From NCBI RefSeq assembly GCF_904849725.1, contig NC_058521.1, positions 350,608,138-350,672,137 of the forward strand: a DNA stretch of 64,000 bases, read 5' to 3'. Source of the DNA: Hordeum vulgare subsp. vulgare. Lineage: Eukaryota > Streptophyta > Magnoliopsida > Poales > Poaceae. Made by a program: the position numbers and the translations under genes. Shown one piece after another: positions 1 through 12,500 of the stretch (positions are counted from its first letter, which is position 1; every line of letters starts with the position of its first letter). The notes beneath the pieces are model-generated. The model was not told the DNA's origin. It did no database searches and saw nothing but the letters and a program-made list of their open reading frames with translations.

Positions 1-3000
1 CCACCAGGGGCAGGGTCGTCTTCTTCCTCTGCTTTCTGGCAGAGGGGAGATCGACCACGGCGGCCCCCTCCACCTCCTGCTTCGTCGTGGTGAGCTCCAG
101 AGCCCCCCGGGACAGCGCGACAACGGAGTTATCCTCCCCGAGGCCGACCCTATCCATTCCCCAACACCAGTTCCACCCTCCTCTCGGATCTTTCCTCCCT
201 CCTGCTGCCGCCATTACCACGAGCTCGAGCTCGAGCCGCAGCGCCTCTAGCCACGGGAACCTCCCTCCGAGTAGTCCAGCAGCTTCGCCTCGTCGAGCTG
301 GTCCTCCCTGCAGAACCGAAGTCTCCCCGAGCTCTGCATCGCCCCCAACGCCCTCGTCTTCCACCTTCGGCCGCCGGCAAATCGACGGTGAAACGCCGGC
401 AACAGCCCTTCCCCGAGCCGTCTAAGCCCTGCTGTGCACTCCCCGTGAGCATGCGGTCATTTCCCCTCTCTTTCCCCTCGGATCCGAGGCCCCTAGCCAC
501 TGGACCTTCGAACCCGTACTCCGGCCGCCGCCCCGGCTCGTCGCCGGCTTACTCCGGCCACCTATAGCCCTCCCTGAGGCCAGCAGTGGATGTGGTCGAG
601 CCTGGAGATCACTCCAGTGCTCTCAGCTTCTTGTTCCGAGCACCACAGCGCTTTCAGCATGTCTCCGGCAAGGTTCCGCCGAGGTTTTGGTCGCCGCCGG
701 CCAGCCTCCGGCGAGGGCCGACGTGCTCAAGCTAATCCAGTAATTAAAACGCTTAAACTCTCGCTGACAGTGGGCCCAAGGCCAAGTCAACTTAGTTAAG
801 GGGCCGGTGAGCGCGGGTTTAACCCCAGAGAGGCTGACCAGTGGGTCCCCCCTGTCAGGTTTGACCTGAATAGGTTGGCTGACCTGCTGATGTCAGGCTG
901 ACGCAATAAAGAGAATTTCCAGTATAGAAATAATTCCAGAAATGTTTAAAACTCAAAAAAATCATAGAAATTAATCTGTAACTCCAATGAAAATAATTTA
1001 TATATGAAAAAGTATCAGAAAAATTCAAGGAATCTGAATATGCTATTTTCAATCTTGTTTGAAAAAGTTACAGAACCCTAACATGTAGAATAATGAATAA
1101 TTCATTCTTATAATTACTTTATAAATGGAATTTGGAAAATATTCCAATTTCATTATGAAATGACATGATCACACACTGTCCTAATTACAAATCAGTATCT
1201 TAACATGACCTATCATGCATGTTAACATCAATTTGATCTGAGCATCAGGTCGAATCAATTAAATCGGTATCCGAGAATACCCCGTTTGAATTGATATTTG
1301 AATGTGATTCAAATCAACTCAAACCCAACACATGATGATTATAATAGTTTATCACCTTGCATTCTCATGCCATGCTCATGCATCATCTTGTTTGCATATG
1401 ATTGTTATTGATTGTTGCCATTCATTTCGGTAGGCTCCGCACCCCTGGATTCCATCGAATATCCGTCTGACGGATATTGTCCCTCCTCTGAGCAACAAGG
1501 CAAGCAACCCTTTTGATCATCCCGATAATTCCCATGTTCTTGCTCCTGCACTTATTTATTGCATTAGAATTAAATGCTTCAACTGCTTTTGCCAAGTTAG
1601 TTGAACCCACTTCCTTTGCATGACCTAACCTTGTCACAGTAAATAGCCGAACCTTGCAACCTAGCATACCTGGTAGTTGCTTGAGCTATGTTGTGCCTTA
1701 TCCTGCTATGCATGCTATGCTTAGAGTTGTGTATGGTCTGTCATCTGGGAGATGAACAGAATTGTGAGAATGTGTTCGATAAGCAAAGGTTGTGTGTTGA
1801 ACCTGACTTGGTAAAGGTACCGGTGAAAGGCTGTGTAGGAGTACATGGCGGGTTGTTTCATTGGAACCGTCCATAGGAACTGAGTTCCGTGTATGTAATC
1901 CAAGACTAGATACTACCACATGCTGGGCCCTGAAATATGACCCCGCTCGGCCTATTAATCGCGTAGTACTCGGTCCAGGAGTTGCAAGTAGTTTCTGGTG
2001 TTTATAGTAATGGTGGAGGCCGTGCATGGTGCTGACCTGAGAGGTGGGCCGTGATGCGGTAGGTAGTGGCACGGTGTACCAAGTGGCACCCGGATGGTGG
2101 GCTTGGGAACCCTGCGCACATCGTTTGAGGCCGTGGCAGAAACCTCGGCCGGACTTCCGTACGGGTTACTCTCAGATAGGCGATAAACCTGGACTAGGTA
2201 CTAGTGTGGTTAACGGTTGTGGCCGACTCCCTCGCTGGGCTTCCGCTTGAAGGTTGTCGAGGTGCATGACGTGCACATGGCGATAAGTGGCGAGAGCATG
2301 TGTGACGAAGTACACCCCTGTAGGGTTATGATCTATTCGAATAGCCGCGTCCGCGGATATGGATTACTTGGAGACATATGTTGTTCATAGATAACTTCAA
2401 TGGCTACTCATAAAATTGCCAAGATAAGCGTGAGTGTCGTGGACGGCATTTTTGTATGGAGACGAAATGATTCCACGATAGTGTATTGTTGTGGTGTTAG
2501 TGGACTCGTGTGCGAGAAATCAAGTTGTCAAAATTATTTAAAAATGCAAGTTGTCTAGCCACGAGTCAAATGCTGGCTTTCCGCATGAAACCCCACAATA
2601 CCTTCTTGATACCTTGCATGAGTAGTTAGATATCCTAAAGTCTTGCTGAGTACCTTCGTACTCATGTTTGCTTAATAAATGTTGCAGAGGTTGCTAATGA
2701 CCCTAATGGAGGGTTCTTCGTAGACAACGACGACGACGAGTAGCTGGTGTCCCAGCTACGATCTGGCCCTACGTTGGATCTGTAGTATAGTCAGGCCATG
2801 TGCCTTCTAGTTGCCCTGTCTGTACTCAGACAGTTTAAACTCTTCCACTGGCTTGTAACTGAATGACTGGTATTATGGGTCGTGAGACCCTTAATGTGTA
2901 ATATTATGTGTGTGGCTCTTCCGAGCCTCTTAAATAAAGGTTGTATGTTTATGGTTATGTTGTGATGCCATCGATGTATCTATACATATCGGTATGCCAT

Positions 3001-3498
3001 CCGTACGTGTGTCGTAGTTGATATGTATGGGGTTCGATTACTTAGTCGTGAACTTTAGTAGCACTCCTTACAAGGAAATGCCCCTTTGTGATCCAATGAG
3101 CCTTGGTAGTTCGCTACTGCTCCGGACACATTGGTTGACCGGCATGTGTCCATCTTAGCTGTTGTGTCTGTCCCCTTTGGGGAAATGTCACGCGATGTAA
3201 TGGAGTCCTTGTAGCTTGCTACGACTCGTCTACATTCGCTGATGACCGACACCTGCTTTGTTGGGTCATGTATGCCTGTCCTTGTGCGGTACTGCCACTT
3301 TGGTTTATGACTAAACATGTCGATCTGGGTTCTTTGACATTGGAATGCTAGCGACACTATTGCATACGTGAGTCAAAAGACGCAAACGGTCCCGGCTAAG
3401 GTAAGGCTACAGCCGTGGAGTTAACCGTGCGTGAGACCGCAAAGGGATGCGATGTGTTACAGGCTGGATTTCTATGGCTTAGGATCGGGGTCCCGACA
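1..3498 (+). repeat. E1 5' LTR (3' 3.5 kb)
   Basis: This stretch is nearly identical to 10021-13518 and ends in CCCGACA, immediately before the primer binding site. The first 900 bases are GC-rich and the rest is AT-richer. An AATAAA lies at about 2933. ORFs inside it, on either strand, match no family I know. One of 116 codons at 150-500 (- strand) recurs in the 3' LTR only because the LTRs are duplicates. Confidence 0.92.
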
Positions 3499-3502
3499 GC
3501 GT

Positions 3503-3515
3503 TGGTATCAGAGCC
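3503..3515 (+). other. E1 primer binding site (tRNA-Met type)
   Basis: TGGTATCAGAGCC begins four bases after the LTR end. This motif is the usual initiator-tRNA-Met primer site of plant gypsy and copia elements, where minus-strand DNA synthesis starts. Confidence 0.9.
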
Positions 3516-3780
3516 TTACTGACTGTAGGATTACTAAGCCAAACTGGTCGAAGTTGAGTCAAGAATTGCTTTAGTTATATATATAAGGGAATTGTTTGTG
3601 GAAGGGAACGTAAGACTCTTGTTCTCTTCTCAAGTTATTCTATTCTGGTCATCCTCGTCTTTTCTGCGGGAATTAAGGACTAGGTTACTCATCTTCTTCT
3701 AGGCTCATGTTTCTGATCGGTAGATTATAGGATTACGGGTCACGAGATATTGGGTTTCTGTCATTCCTACGAAAAAGGAA

Positions 3781-3937
3781 GTAAGCTTGATGATCAGAGA
3801 GTTGAACTTGATAGTGAGTGGTTACGCTATTCCATTTTTGGGTTGTCTCAAAATTCGTTTTTGAGCATTTACAGCCGTTATGATGCCCAATTTCTCATTC
3901 GGAGCTCTAGTGCTTTTGCATTACTCTCTATTTACAG
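3781..3937 (+). other. Candidate leader intron of E1
   Basis: A strong 5' splice-site pattern (GGAA/GTAAGC at 3780/3781) and a good 3' site (CTCTATTTACAG ending at 3937) bracket 157 T-rich bases. The acceptor lies directly against the ATG of the extra ORF. Splicing would shorten the leader. This is inferred from motif quality only. Confidence 0.35.
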
Positions 3938-4711
3938 ATGCCTGGCCGTCCTTCTCATCAGGTGGTACGTCTGACCAGGTGCATTGATGTGCCGGGTCAT
4001 ACGGCCATGCTGGTCAGGGTGATGTCGGTGTGCGGTTACCGCTGGTACCCCGAGTACACAGTGGAGGAACAGTACCGAGACTTCAACCAAAGCCAGTACA
4101 TCTACACTGTTAGGGTATTTCCAGACTACCCTGGAGCTGAGAAGCCAATCCATTGGTCCTATGGGTTGGGGGTCACCGTTGACATGGCAGTACAGGATGC
4201 TGCCTATTCAATGCTGACCATTATGAGAGCGAGACATGCACTGCTGCAGAATTCAGAGTTCTGCTATGTTCTGGCCTCTCAGCCTGGTGAAGAGGGATAC
4301 CTCAGTGGAGTCTATTTTGATTCTTCTATGGAGGATCCACTACTGCAGTCCACTGTTGAGATACTAGAGAACAGAGACAGGGATGCTCGTGCTCTCCGCA
4401 TGGAGCTTTATGCTACCCGTGCCCGTCTGTGGACGGCTTTGACGCAGCTGGCACCAGTAGTCCAGACAGGGTATGGAGAGATGGAGATGCTGAACCCTGT
4501 TAGGACCCATCTTCCGGCCCATGTTGACTGGCCAGCTATAGGAGGAGTCACACCTCTTCGGGGACCCCTCTTACCACCAGTCAGAGGACCAAGGCCACAT
4601 CCGTGTCCTTATGGATCCCAGGGATCTCAGGCTAGAGTGTTTCTTGATCTGCAGGTTGAGCTTCCAGGTCATGGAGGTAATCTCTATGAGATGTTCTATG
4701 CCGATGCCTAA
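3938..4711 (+). CDS. E1 extra ORF upstream of gag, function unknown (dsRBD-like pattern)
   Basis: An intact 257-codon ORF lies between the primer site and gag, where most gypsy elements have only leader. It has no zinc knuckle, protease or signal peptide. Residues 36-97 follow the spacing of a double-stranded-RNA-binding domain: P-E-Y start, two alternating hydrophobic strands (about 40-46 and 54-61), G-x-G at 76-78, then an Ala-rich helix with AVQDAAY at 84-90. The lysines that contact RNA in classical dsRBDs are missing. Residues 135-172 look helical and charged. I recall similar unnamed proteins in grass elements but no assigned function. The frame is the same as gag's, so a spliced fusion to gag is possible. 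The ATG at 3938 is chosen because it follows an AG acceptor-like site. Confidence 0.7.
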   Translation: MPGRPSHQVVRLTRCIDVPGHTAMLVRVMSVCGYRWYPEYTVEEQYRDFNQSQYIYTVRVFPDYPGAEKPIHWSYGLGVTVDMAVQDAAYSMLTIMRARHALLQNSEFCYVLASQPGEEGYLSGVYFDSSMEDPLLQSTVEILENRDRDARALRMELYATRARLWTALTQLAPVVQTGYGEMEMLNPVRTHLPAHVDWPAIGGVTPLRGPLLPPVRGPRPHPCPYGSQGSQARVFLDLQVELPGHGGNLYEMFYADA

Positions 4712-5053
4712 GGTGTGAGCGGAATGATAGTATGGTAGTAGCCGTACGTTCACAGTCCTACGTGACTTGTGAAGTATGCCTGTGATGTGAAATGAATTAC
4801 AGAGGCCTAGATAAATAATGTATAGGAAGCTTCTAAGCCTCTGATGAGTAGTTTCATAATCTCAGTAGTTTGCTCTTCGGTTAAGGTTGTACTGAACTAT
4901 GTAAGTGTATGTATGAACCATGGTGTATATATAGCAGTTGGTTGTTACCATGCTGTTCGGATATTCATTTCCGCATTCCGTGTGTTCAGTACATTCTTAA
5001 TCCATAGCTAGTATTGATATGATATTGGTCTAATCTATGAGTTTGTTTGTCAG
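4655..5053 (+). other. Candidate intron joining the E1 extra ORF to gag
   Basis: Donor CTGCAG/GTTGAG ends an exon at 4654, and acceptor TTTGTTTGTCAG ends at 5053. Both junctions are in codon phase 0 of the same frame. Removing 399 bases would delete the extra ORF's stop and read straight into gag. The gag frame opens after a stop at 5015-5017 and has no ATG before gag sequence begins. This is motif-based inference. Confidence 0.35.
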
Positions 5054-5068
5054 GATGGTGTTCAACAG

Positions 5069-8000
5069 GTGAACCGTGCCCCTGCTCATGAGCAAGGCGA
5101 AGGTAGTCAAGCGTCGCAGGAAGACCTGCCTCACCCGCCTTCTCTGGTGGAAGTGATGCTTGAGGCAGAAAGAAACAAAAGGGAGACCAACCGACTGCTA
5201 GAGCGTATTGAGCAGAATACGGCTCGACAACCAAGGAATGCCGCAGTGTCCCTCAATGACTTTGTGAAGCTGAATCCTCCAAAGTTTCATCATTCCGTCG
5301 ATCCCCTCGACGCTGATGACTGGTTGTGCCGCATCTCACGCAAGATTCGCTCTGCGAATGTGTCTGAGGCCGACAAGGTGAGCTTTGCGGCGTATTTCCT
5401 GGAAGGACCCGTCAATCTGTGGTGGGAGAACTTTGAAGCTATGCGTCCCACTGAACCAGTGGCCACATGGGCAGACTTCAGTGCAGCTTTTCGTCTGCAT
5501 CGTATTGCAGAGGGCCTGATGGACAGAAAGAGAGAGGAGTTATGTGCCTTCACTCAGGGCAAGTTGTCTGTGGATGCCTATAGCCGCGAGTTCGGTAATC
5601 CCGCCCGCTATGCAAGAGAGGAGGTGTCTACTGACGCCAAGAAGCAAGAAAGATTCCGTAAGGGTCTGAGCCCTGAGCTTCGTCGTGATCTGCGCCTCCA
5701 TGAGTGTGCAAGCTTTCAAGCCCTGGTCAACAAAGCGATCAGTGCCGAGACTGGTCATACTGACTTCGAAGCCACAAGGAAGCACTCCCGTGACTTTGGC
5801 TCGTCTTCTGGTTCTGCATTTCCAAAACGCAAGCTGTGGGTTCCAAACAGTTCTCTACCGCCAAGATACACTCCGAGGCCATCCTACGTGGTGCCTCAGA
5901 CGAATCAGGCCAACCCTCCAGCAAAAGCTTATGGTGGTCCAGCTAGCAATGCTGCACCACGCACCAACCAAGTGATATGCTATAAGTGTGGAGAACCAGG
6001 GCACTATTCCCATGAGTGTCCTCAGAATGTGAGTGCCAAGCAACCCGGAAAGTCCGTCGGGCAGGCCAAGTCGGGCAAAGCTTACTATGTGAAGCCTACT
6101 CCTGCACGTGGCCGTGTGAACTATGTGTCAGCAGAAGAAGCTGCAGAGGATCCCGACGTCATGCTGGGTACGCTTCTTGTTAATCACCACCCAGCGTCTG
6201 TTCTCTTTGACACTGGGTCTTCTCATTCCTTCATTTCAGAAAGTTATGCACAGTTGCATAACATGTCTTTTTGTGATATGCCAATCCCATTGGTTGTCCA
6301 AACCCCTGGTAGTAAATGGCAAACCTCTAGGATAACCTATGACAATGAAATTCTAGTAGACAGACTAGTTTTTCTAGCCTCATTGATAGCCTTGAAATCT
6401 TCGGATATTAATATCATCTTGGGCATGGACTGGATGTCAGCTCACTATGCCAAGATTGATACTCATTCTAGAAATGTCCAGCTTACCCATCCCTCGGGTG
6501 AGATAGTAAATGTCTCTACTCGAGTTGCCAAATGCCAACTCTATTCCTTAAATGCCAACCCTCTTCCGCAACTTGAAGACATTCCGGTAGTCCGTGACTT
6601 CCCGGATGTTTTTCCAGAGGAAGTGCCAGGAATTCCACCTGACAGAGATGCAGAGTTTGTGATAGATCTTGTTCCGGGAACTGTCCCAATAGCGAGAAGA
6701 CCATATAAGATGGCACCCGTGGAGCTAGCCGAACTTAAGAAGCAATTAGATGAGGCCTTGAACAAAGGTTTCATTTGTCCTAGATCTTCTCCTTGGGCTT
6801 GCCCGATCCTCTTCGTCAAGAAGAAACACGGAACGGATCGGATGGTTGTAGATTACCGACGAGTTAATCTGGTCACCATAAAGAACAAGTATCCGCTCCC
6901 CAGGATCAACGACCTGTACGATCAGCTCGCTGGATCCTCAATCTTCTCCAAAATGGATTTGAGGTTGGGATACCATCAAATCAAGATTAAGATCGGGGAC
7001 ATTCCAACAACGGCTTTCGTGACTCGTTGTGGCCAATACGAGTACACCATCATGTCCTTCGGTTTGACCAATGCCCCAGCCACCTTCTCTCGTGTGATGA
7101 ATTCAATCTTCATGGAGTATTTGGATAAATTCGTCGTGGTATACCTCGATGATATTCTCATCTACTCGAAGAACGAACAAGAACATGCCGAGCACCTAAG
7201 GCTGGTATTGATGAAACTCCGAGAGCATCGCCTTTATGCCAAGATTTCAAAATGTGAATTTTGGTTACCAGAAGTGACCTATCTGGGTCACGTAATCTCT
7301 GGTAAGGGTATTGCTGTCAATCCCGAGAGAGTTCAAGCTGTCCTTGACTGGACTCAACCTGAATCGGTTAAGCAAGTTAGGAGTTTTCTTGGTCTAGCGA
7401 GCTATTGTCGCCGCTTTGTCGAGAATTTCTCCAAGGTTGCAAAGCCTCTAACTGAACTCCTCAAGAAAGATAAAAAGTTCGAGTGGACACCACAGTGTGA
7501 GCATAGTTTTCAGGAACTGAAAATACGCCTGACTTCCGCACCTGTGTTGCTACCACCAGATTTTTCTAAGGACTTTGTTATCTATTGCGACGCCTCGCGA
7601 CAAGGATTAGATTGCATTCTCATGCAAGATCATCATGTGATCGCATACGCATCTCGACAGTTACGTCCACATGAGGATAATTATCCCACACATGACCTTG
7701 AGCTTGCTGCTGTGGTCCATGCACTAAAAACCTGGCGACATTAACTTTTGGGTAATCGTTGTGAAATATTCACCGATCACCAAAGTCTGAAATATATCTT
7801 CACCCAGCCGGATTTCAATCTCAGGCAAAGACGGTGGGTTGTGTTGATCCCGGATTACGACTTAGGGATGACTTACACCCCGGGGAAGGCCAATGTTATG
7901 GCCGATGCACTAAGTCGTAAATCTTACTGTAACAATTTGATGCTACAACAAGGTCAACCACATCTCCATGAGGACTTTCGGAAGTTGAATCTTCATATCG

Positions 8001-9526
8001 TTCCTTAAGGATTCCTTTCTACCCTGGTGGCGAAGCCTACTCTTAAGGATCAAATTATAGCTGGTCAAAAGCGTGACAAGGGTATATCACGGATCAAGGA
8101 GAATATTTTTAGCGGAAACACTAAAGAATTTTCCATGAACGATCAAGGTGTTGTGTTCTTCCAGAATCGTCTAGTGGTTCCTAAGAACCCACATCTAAGG
8201 CAGTTAATCCTTAAGGAGGCTCATGATTCTCCTCTCACCATTCATCCCGGTAGTACTAAGATGTATCAGGACCTACGCCAGAGGTTCTGGTGGACTAGGA
8301 TGAAGAGAGAAATTGCTGAGTTCGTTGCTAACTGCGATGTTTGTCGTCGAGTTAAGGCAGAACATCAAAGGCCTGCTGGCACCCTTCAACCTCTAGCTAT
8401 TCCTGAATGGAAATGGGATAAAGTTAGCATGGATTTCATTGCCGGATTTCCCAAGGCCAAGAAAGGAAATAATGCTATCTTTGTGGTCATTGACCGTCTT
8501 TCCAAAGTGGCTCATTTTCTTCCCGTTCGTGAGAGTATAACAGCTAGCCAGCTAGAAGAGTTATATATCTCCCGAATAGTGTCTCTTCATGGTGTTCCCC
8601 TGGAGATTAACTCGGACCGTGGAAGTATCTTTACTTCTCGCTTCTGGGAAAGCTTTCAAAATGCCCTGGGGACTCACTTATCTTTTAGCACTGCTTTCCA
8701 TCCCCAATCAAGTGGTCAAGTAGAAAGAGTGAATCAAATCTTAGAAGATATGCTCCGAGATTGTGTTATTTCCTTCGGTATGAATTGGGAGAAGTGCCTT
8801 CCATTCGCCGAATTCGCTTATAACAATAGTTATCAATCAAGCTTGGGCAAAGCCCCTTTTGAAGTTCTCTATGGACGAAGATGTCGAACACCTCTTAATT
8901 GGTCAGAAACCGGAGAGAGGCAACTCTTTGGCCCGAAAATGATCCAGGATGCAGAAGAGCAGGTTCGCATTATTCGTGAAAAGTTGAAAACAGCCCAGTC
9001 TCGTCAAAAGAGCCAATATGATCGTCATCATAAGGCAGTGACCTTTGAAGTTGACGAGAAGGCTTACCTTCGGGTTACACCTTTGAAGGGTACCCATCGA
9101 TTCGGTATCAAGGGCAAATTGGCTCCTCGTTACATTGGTCCTTTTCGCATTCTTGCCAAACGAGGAGAAGTTGCCTACCAGTTGGAACTTCCTCCACATC
9201 TTTCCAAGGTTCATGATGTTTTCCACGTCTCGCAACTCTGGCGTTGCTTTTCGGATCCTATCCAAGAAGTGGACCACGAAACGCTTGATCTCCAAGATAA
9301 CCTTTCATACCGAGAATACCCCGTGCGTATTCTTGATCAAGCTGAGCGTACCACTCGACGTCGAAATCTCAAGTTTCTTAAAGTTCAATGGTCAAATCAT
9401 TCTGAAAAGGAGGCAACTTGGGAAAGAGAGGATCGTCTCCGACTTGAGTATCCTGCGTTATTCCCGACGACTTCTAAATCTCGGGACGAGATTCTCTTGA
9501 GTGGGGGTGAGTTGTCACATCCCTGA
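5069..9526 (+). pseudogene. E1 gag-pol polyprotein, two in-frame stops
   Basis: One continuous frame of 1486 codons encodes capsid, protease, reverse transcriptase, RNase H and integrase. Numbering from 5069 (a GTG; no ATG is in place), the gag core is about 70-170. The zinc knuckle [14 protein letters not shown] is 304-317, the protease Asp in LFDTGSS is 381, the RT YLDD box is 692-695 and the RNase H Asp is 841. The integrase HHCC finger precedes D1122, D1183 and E1219, with exact D35E spacing, and the chromodomain-like tail ends the protein. TAA at 7742-7744 (codon 892) and at 8006-8008 (codon 980) break it. The second is a CAA-to-TAA change judging by the homologous E7 protein (VPQGF). 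All catalytic residues I could check are intact. Confidence 0.9.
9499..9512 (+). other. E1 polypurine tract
   Basis: The purine-rich run GAGTGGGGGTGAG lies immediately before the TGTCACATCC start of the 3' LTR, where plus-strand synthesis is primed. E3 and E7 have related tracts (TAGGAGAG and TGGGAGAG) in the same place. Confidence 0.75.
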
Positions 9527-12500
9527 CACCTTAAGCAAGTTAGTCTTGTGCTCATGTCTTCTTTGCATTTGCATCTAAGAAATTGTCAACAAGAACAAAG
9601 AAAGAGGTGAAGGAAAAACTCAAACCCTAGCCACTTCTTTAAACAAAGGAAATCTCAAACTAGTTAAAATCAATGAACCCAAAATGGCCTCAAGAAATGT
9701 TCAAACTTTCTGATAAATCATGAAAGTAAATGAGCATTGGAAAAAACTATTGTCTTGACACTTTAAGCATTTTAAATAAATGCAAAAGCTACTGGTTTCA
9801 AGTATTAAATTTGAAAACAGAAACTTTAAATTTTCAAAAATGTTGAAAACTTTGGTAATAGTTGGAAATATTCCAACAAATATTTAGTTGTGTTTAGAAT
9901 AGTTTTACAAACCATTTTGTAGCTGAAATAAATAGCAAAACAATAGTTAGCAAAACAGAAACAAAATAGAAAAGAAAGAAGAGAAAGAAAACCCTTACCT
10001 GTCGCCTGAGGAGGCCTAGCCCACCAGGGGCAGGGTCGTCTTCTTCCTCTGCCTTCTGGCAGAGGGGAGATCGACCACGGCGGCCCCCTCCACCTCCTGC
10101 ATCGCCATGGCGAGCTCCAGAGCCCCCCGGGACAGCACGACAACGGAGTTATCCTCCCCGAGGCCGACCCTATCCATTCCCCAGCACTAGTTCCCCCCTC
10201 CTCTCGGATCTTTCCTCCCTCCTGCTGCCGCCATTACCACGAGCTCGAGCTCGAGCCGCAGCGCCTCTAGCCACGGGAACCTCCCTCCGAGTAGTCCAGC
10301 AGCTTCGCCTCGTCGAGCTGGTCCACCCTGCAAAAGCCGGAGTCTCCCCGAGCTCTGCATCGCCCCCAACGCCATCGTCTTCCACCTTCGGCCGCCGGAA
10401 ATCGACGGTGAAACGCCGGCAACAGCCCTTCCCCGAGCCGTTTAAGCCCTGCTCTGCACTCCCCGTGAGCATGCGGTCATTTCCCCTCTCTTTCCCCTCG
10501 GATCCGAGCCCCCTAGCCACTGGACCTTCGAACCCGTACTCCGGCCGCCGCCCCGGCTCGTCGCCGGCTTACTCCGGCCACCTATAGCCCTCCCTGAGGC
10601 CAGCAGTGGATGTGGTCGAGCTTGGAGATCACTCCAGTGCTCTCAGCTTCCTGTTCCGAGCACCACAGCGCTTTCAGCATGTCTCCAGCGAGGTTCCGCC
10701 GCGGTTTTGGTCGCCGCCGGCCAGCCTCCGGCGAGGGCCGACGTGGTCAAGCTAATCTAGTAATTAAAACGCTTAAACTCTCGCTGACAGTAGGCCCAAG
10801 GCCAAGTCAACTTAGTTAAGGGTCCGGTCAGCACGGGTTTAACCCCAGAGAGGCTGACCAGTGGGTCCCCCCTGTCAGGTTTGACCTGAATAGGTCAGCT
10901 AACCTGCTGATGTCAGGCTGACGCAATAAAGAGAATTTCCAGTATAGAAATAATTCCAGAAATGTTTAAAACTCAAAAAAATCATAGAAATTAATCTGTA
11001 ACTCCAATGAAAATAATTTATATATGAAAAAGTATCAGAAAAATTCAAGGAATCTGAATATGCTATTCTCAATATTGTTTGAAAAAGTTACAGAACCCTA
11101 ACATGTAGAATAATGAATAATTCAATTCTTATAATTACTTTATAAATGGAATTTGGAAAATATTCAAATTTCATTATGAAATGACATGATCACACACTGT
11201 CCTAATTACAAATCAGTATCTTAACATGACCAATCATGCATGTTAACATCAATTTGATCTGAGCATCAGGTCGAATCAATTAAATCAGTATCCGAGAATA
11301 CCCCGTTTGAATTGATATTTGAATGTGATTCAAATCAACTCAAACCCAACACATGATGATTATAATAGTTTATCACCTTGCATTCTCATGCCATGCTCAT
11401 GCATCATCTTGTTTGCATATGATTGTTATTGATTGTTGCCATTCATTTCGGTAGGCTCTGCACCCCCGGATTCCACCGAATATCCGTCTGACGGATATTG
11501 TCCCTCCTCTGAGCAACAAGGCAAGCAACCCTTTTGATCATCCCGATAATTCCCATGTTCTTGCTCCTGCACTTATTTATTGCATTAGAATCAAATGCTT
11601 CAACTGCTTTTGCCACGTTAGTTGAACCCACTTCCTTTGCATGACCTAACCTTGTCACAGTAAATAGCCGAACCTTGCAACCTAGCATACCTGGTAGTTG
11701 CTTGAGCTATGTTGTGCCTTATCCTGCTATGCATGCTATGCTTAGAGTTGTGTATGGTCTGTCATCTGGGAGATGAACAGAATTGTGAGAATGTGTTCGA
11801 TAAGCAAAGGTTGTGTGTTGAACCTGACTTGGTAAAGGTACCGGTGAAAGGCTGTGTAGGAGTACATGGCGGGTTGTTTCATTGGAACCGTCCATAGGAA
11901 CTGAGTTCCGTGTATGTAATCCAAGACTAGATACTACCACATGCTGGGCCCTGAAATATGACCCCGCTCGGCCTATTAATCGCGTAGTACTCGGAAGAGG
12001 AGTTGCAAGTAGTTTCTGGTGTTTATAGTAATGGTGGAGGCCGTGCATGGTGCTGACCTGAGAGGTGGGCCGTGATGCGGTAGGCAGTGGCACGGTGTAC
12101 CAAGTGGCACCCGGATGGTGGGCTTGGGAACCCTGCGCACATCGTTTGAGGCCGTGGCAGAAACCTCGGCCGGACTTCCGTACAGGTTACTCTCAGATAG
12201 GCGATAAACCTGGACTAGGTACTAGTGTGGTTAACGGTTGTGGCCGACTCCCTCGCTGGGCTTCCGCTTGAAGGTTGTCGAGGGGCATGACGTGCACATG
12301 GCGATAAGTGGCGAGAGCGTGTGTGACGAAGTACACCCCTGCAGGGTTATGATCTATTCGAATAGCCGCGTCCGCGGATATGGATTACTTGGAGACATAT
12401 GTTGTTCATAGATAACTTCAATGGCTACTCATAAAATTGCCAAGATAAGCGTGAGTGTCGTGGACGGCATTTTTGTATGGAGACGGAATGATTCCACGAT

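Noticed and set aside
150..500. 116-codon - strand ORF, repeated at 10170-10520, in a GC-rich region
   Set aside because: It lies inside the E1 LTR and recurs only because LTRs are duplicates. It resembles no family I know. A possible - strand splice donor (GACAG/GTAAGG near 9997) is not enough to call a gene.
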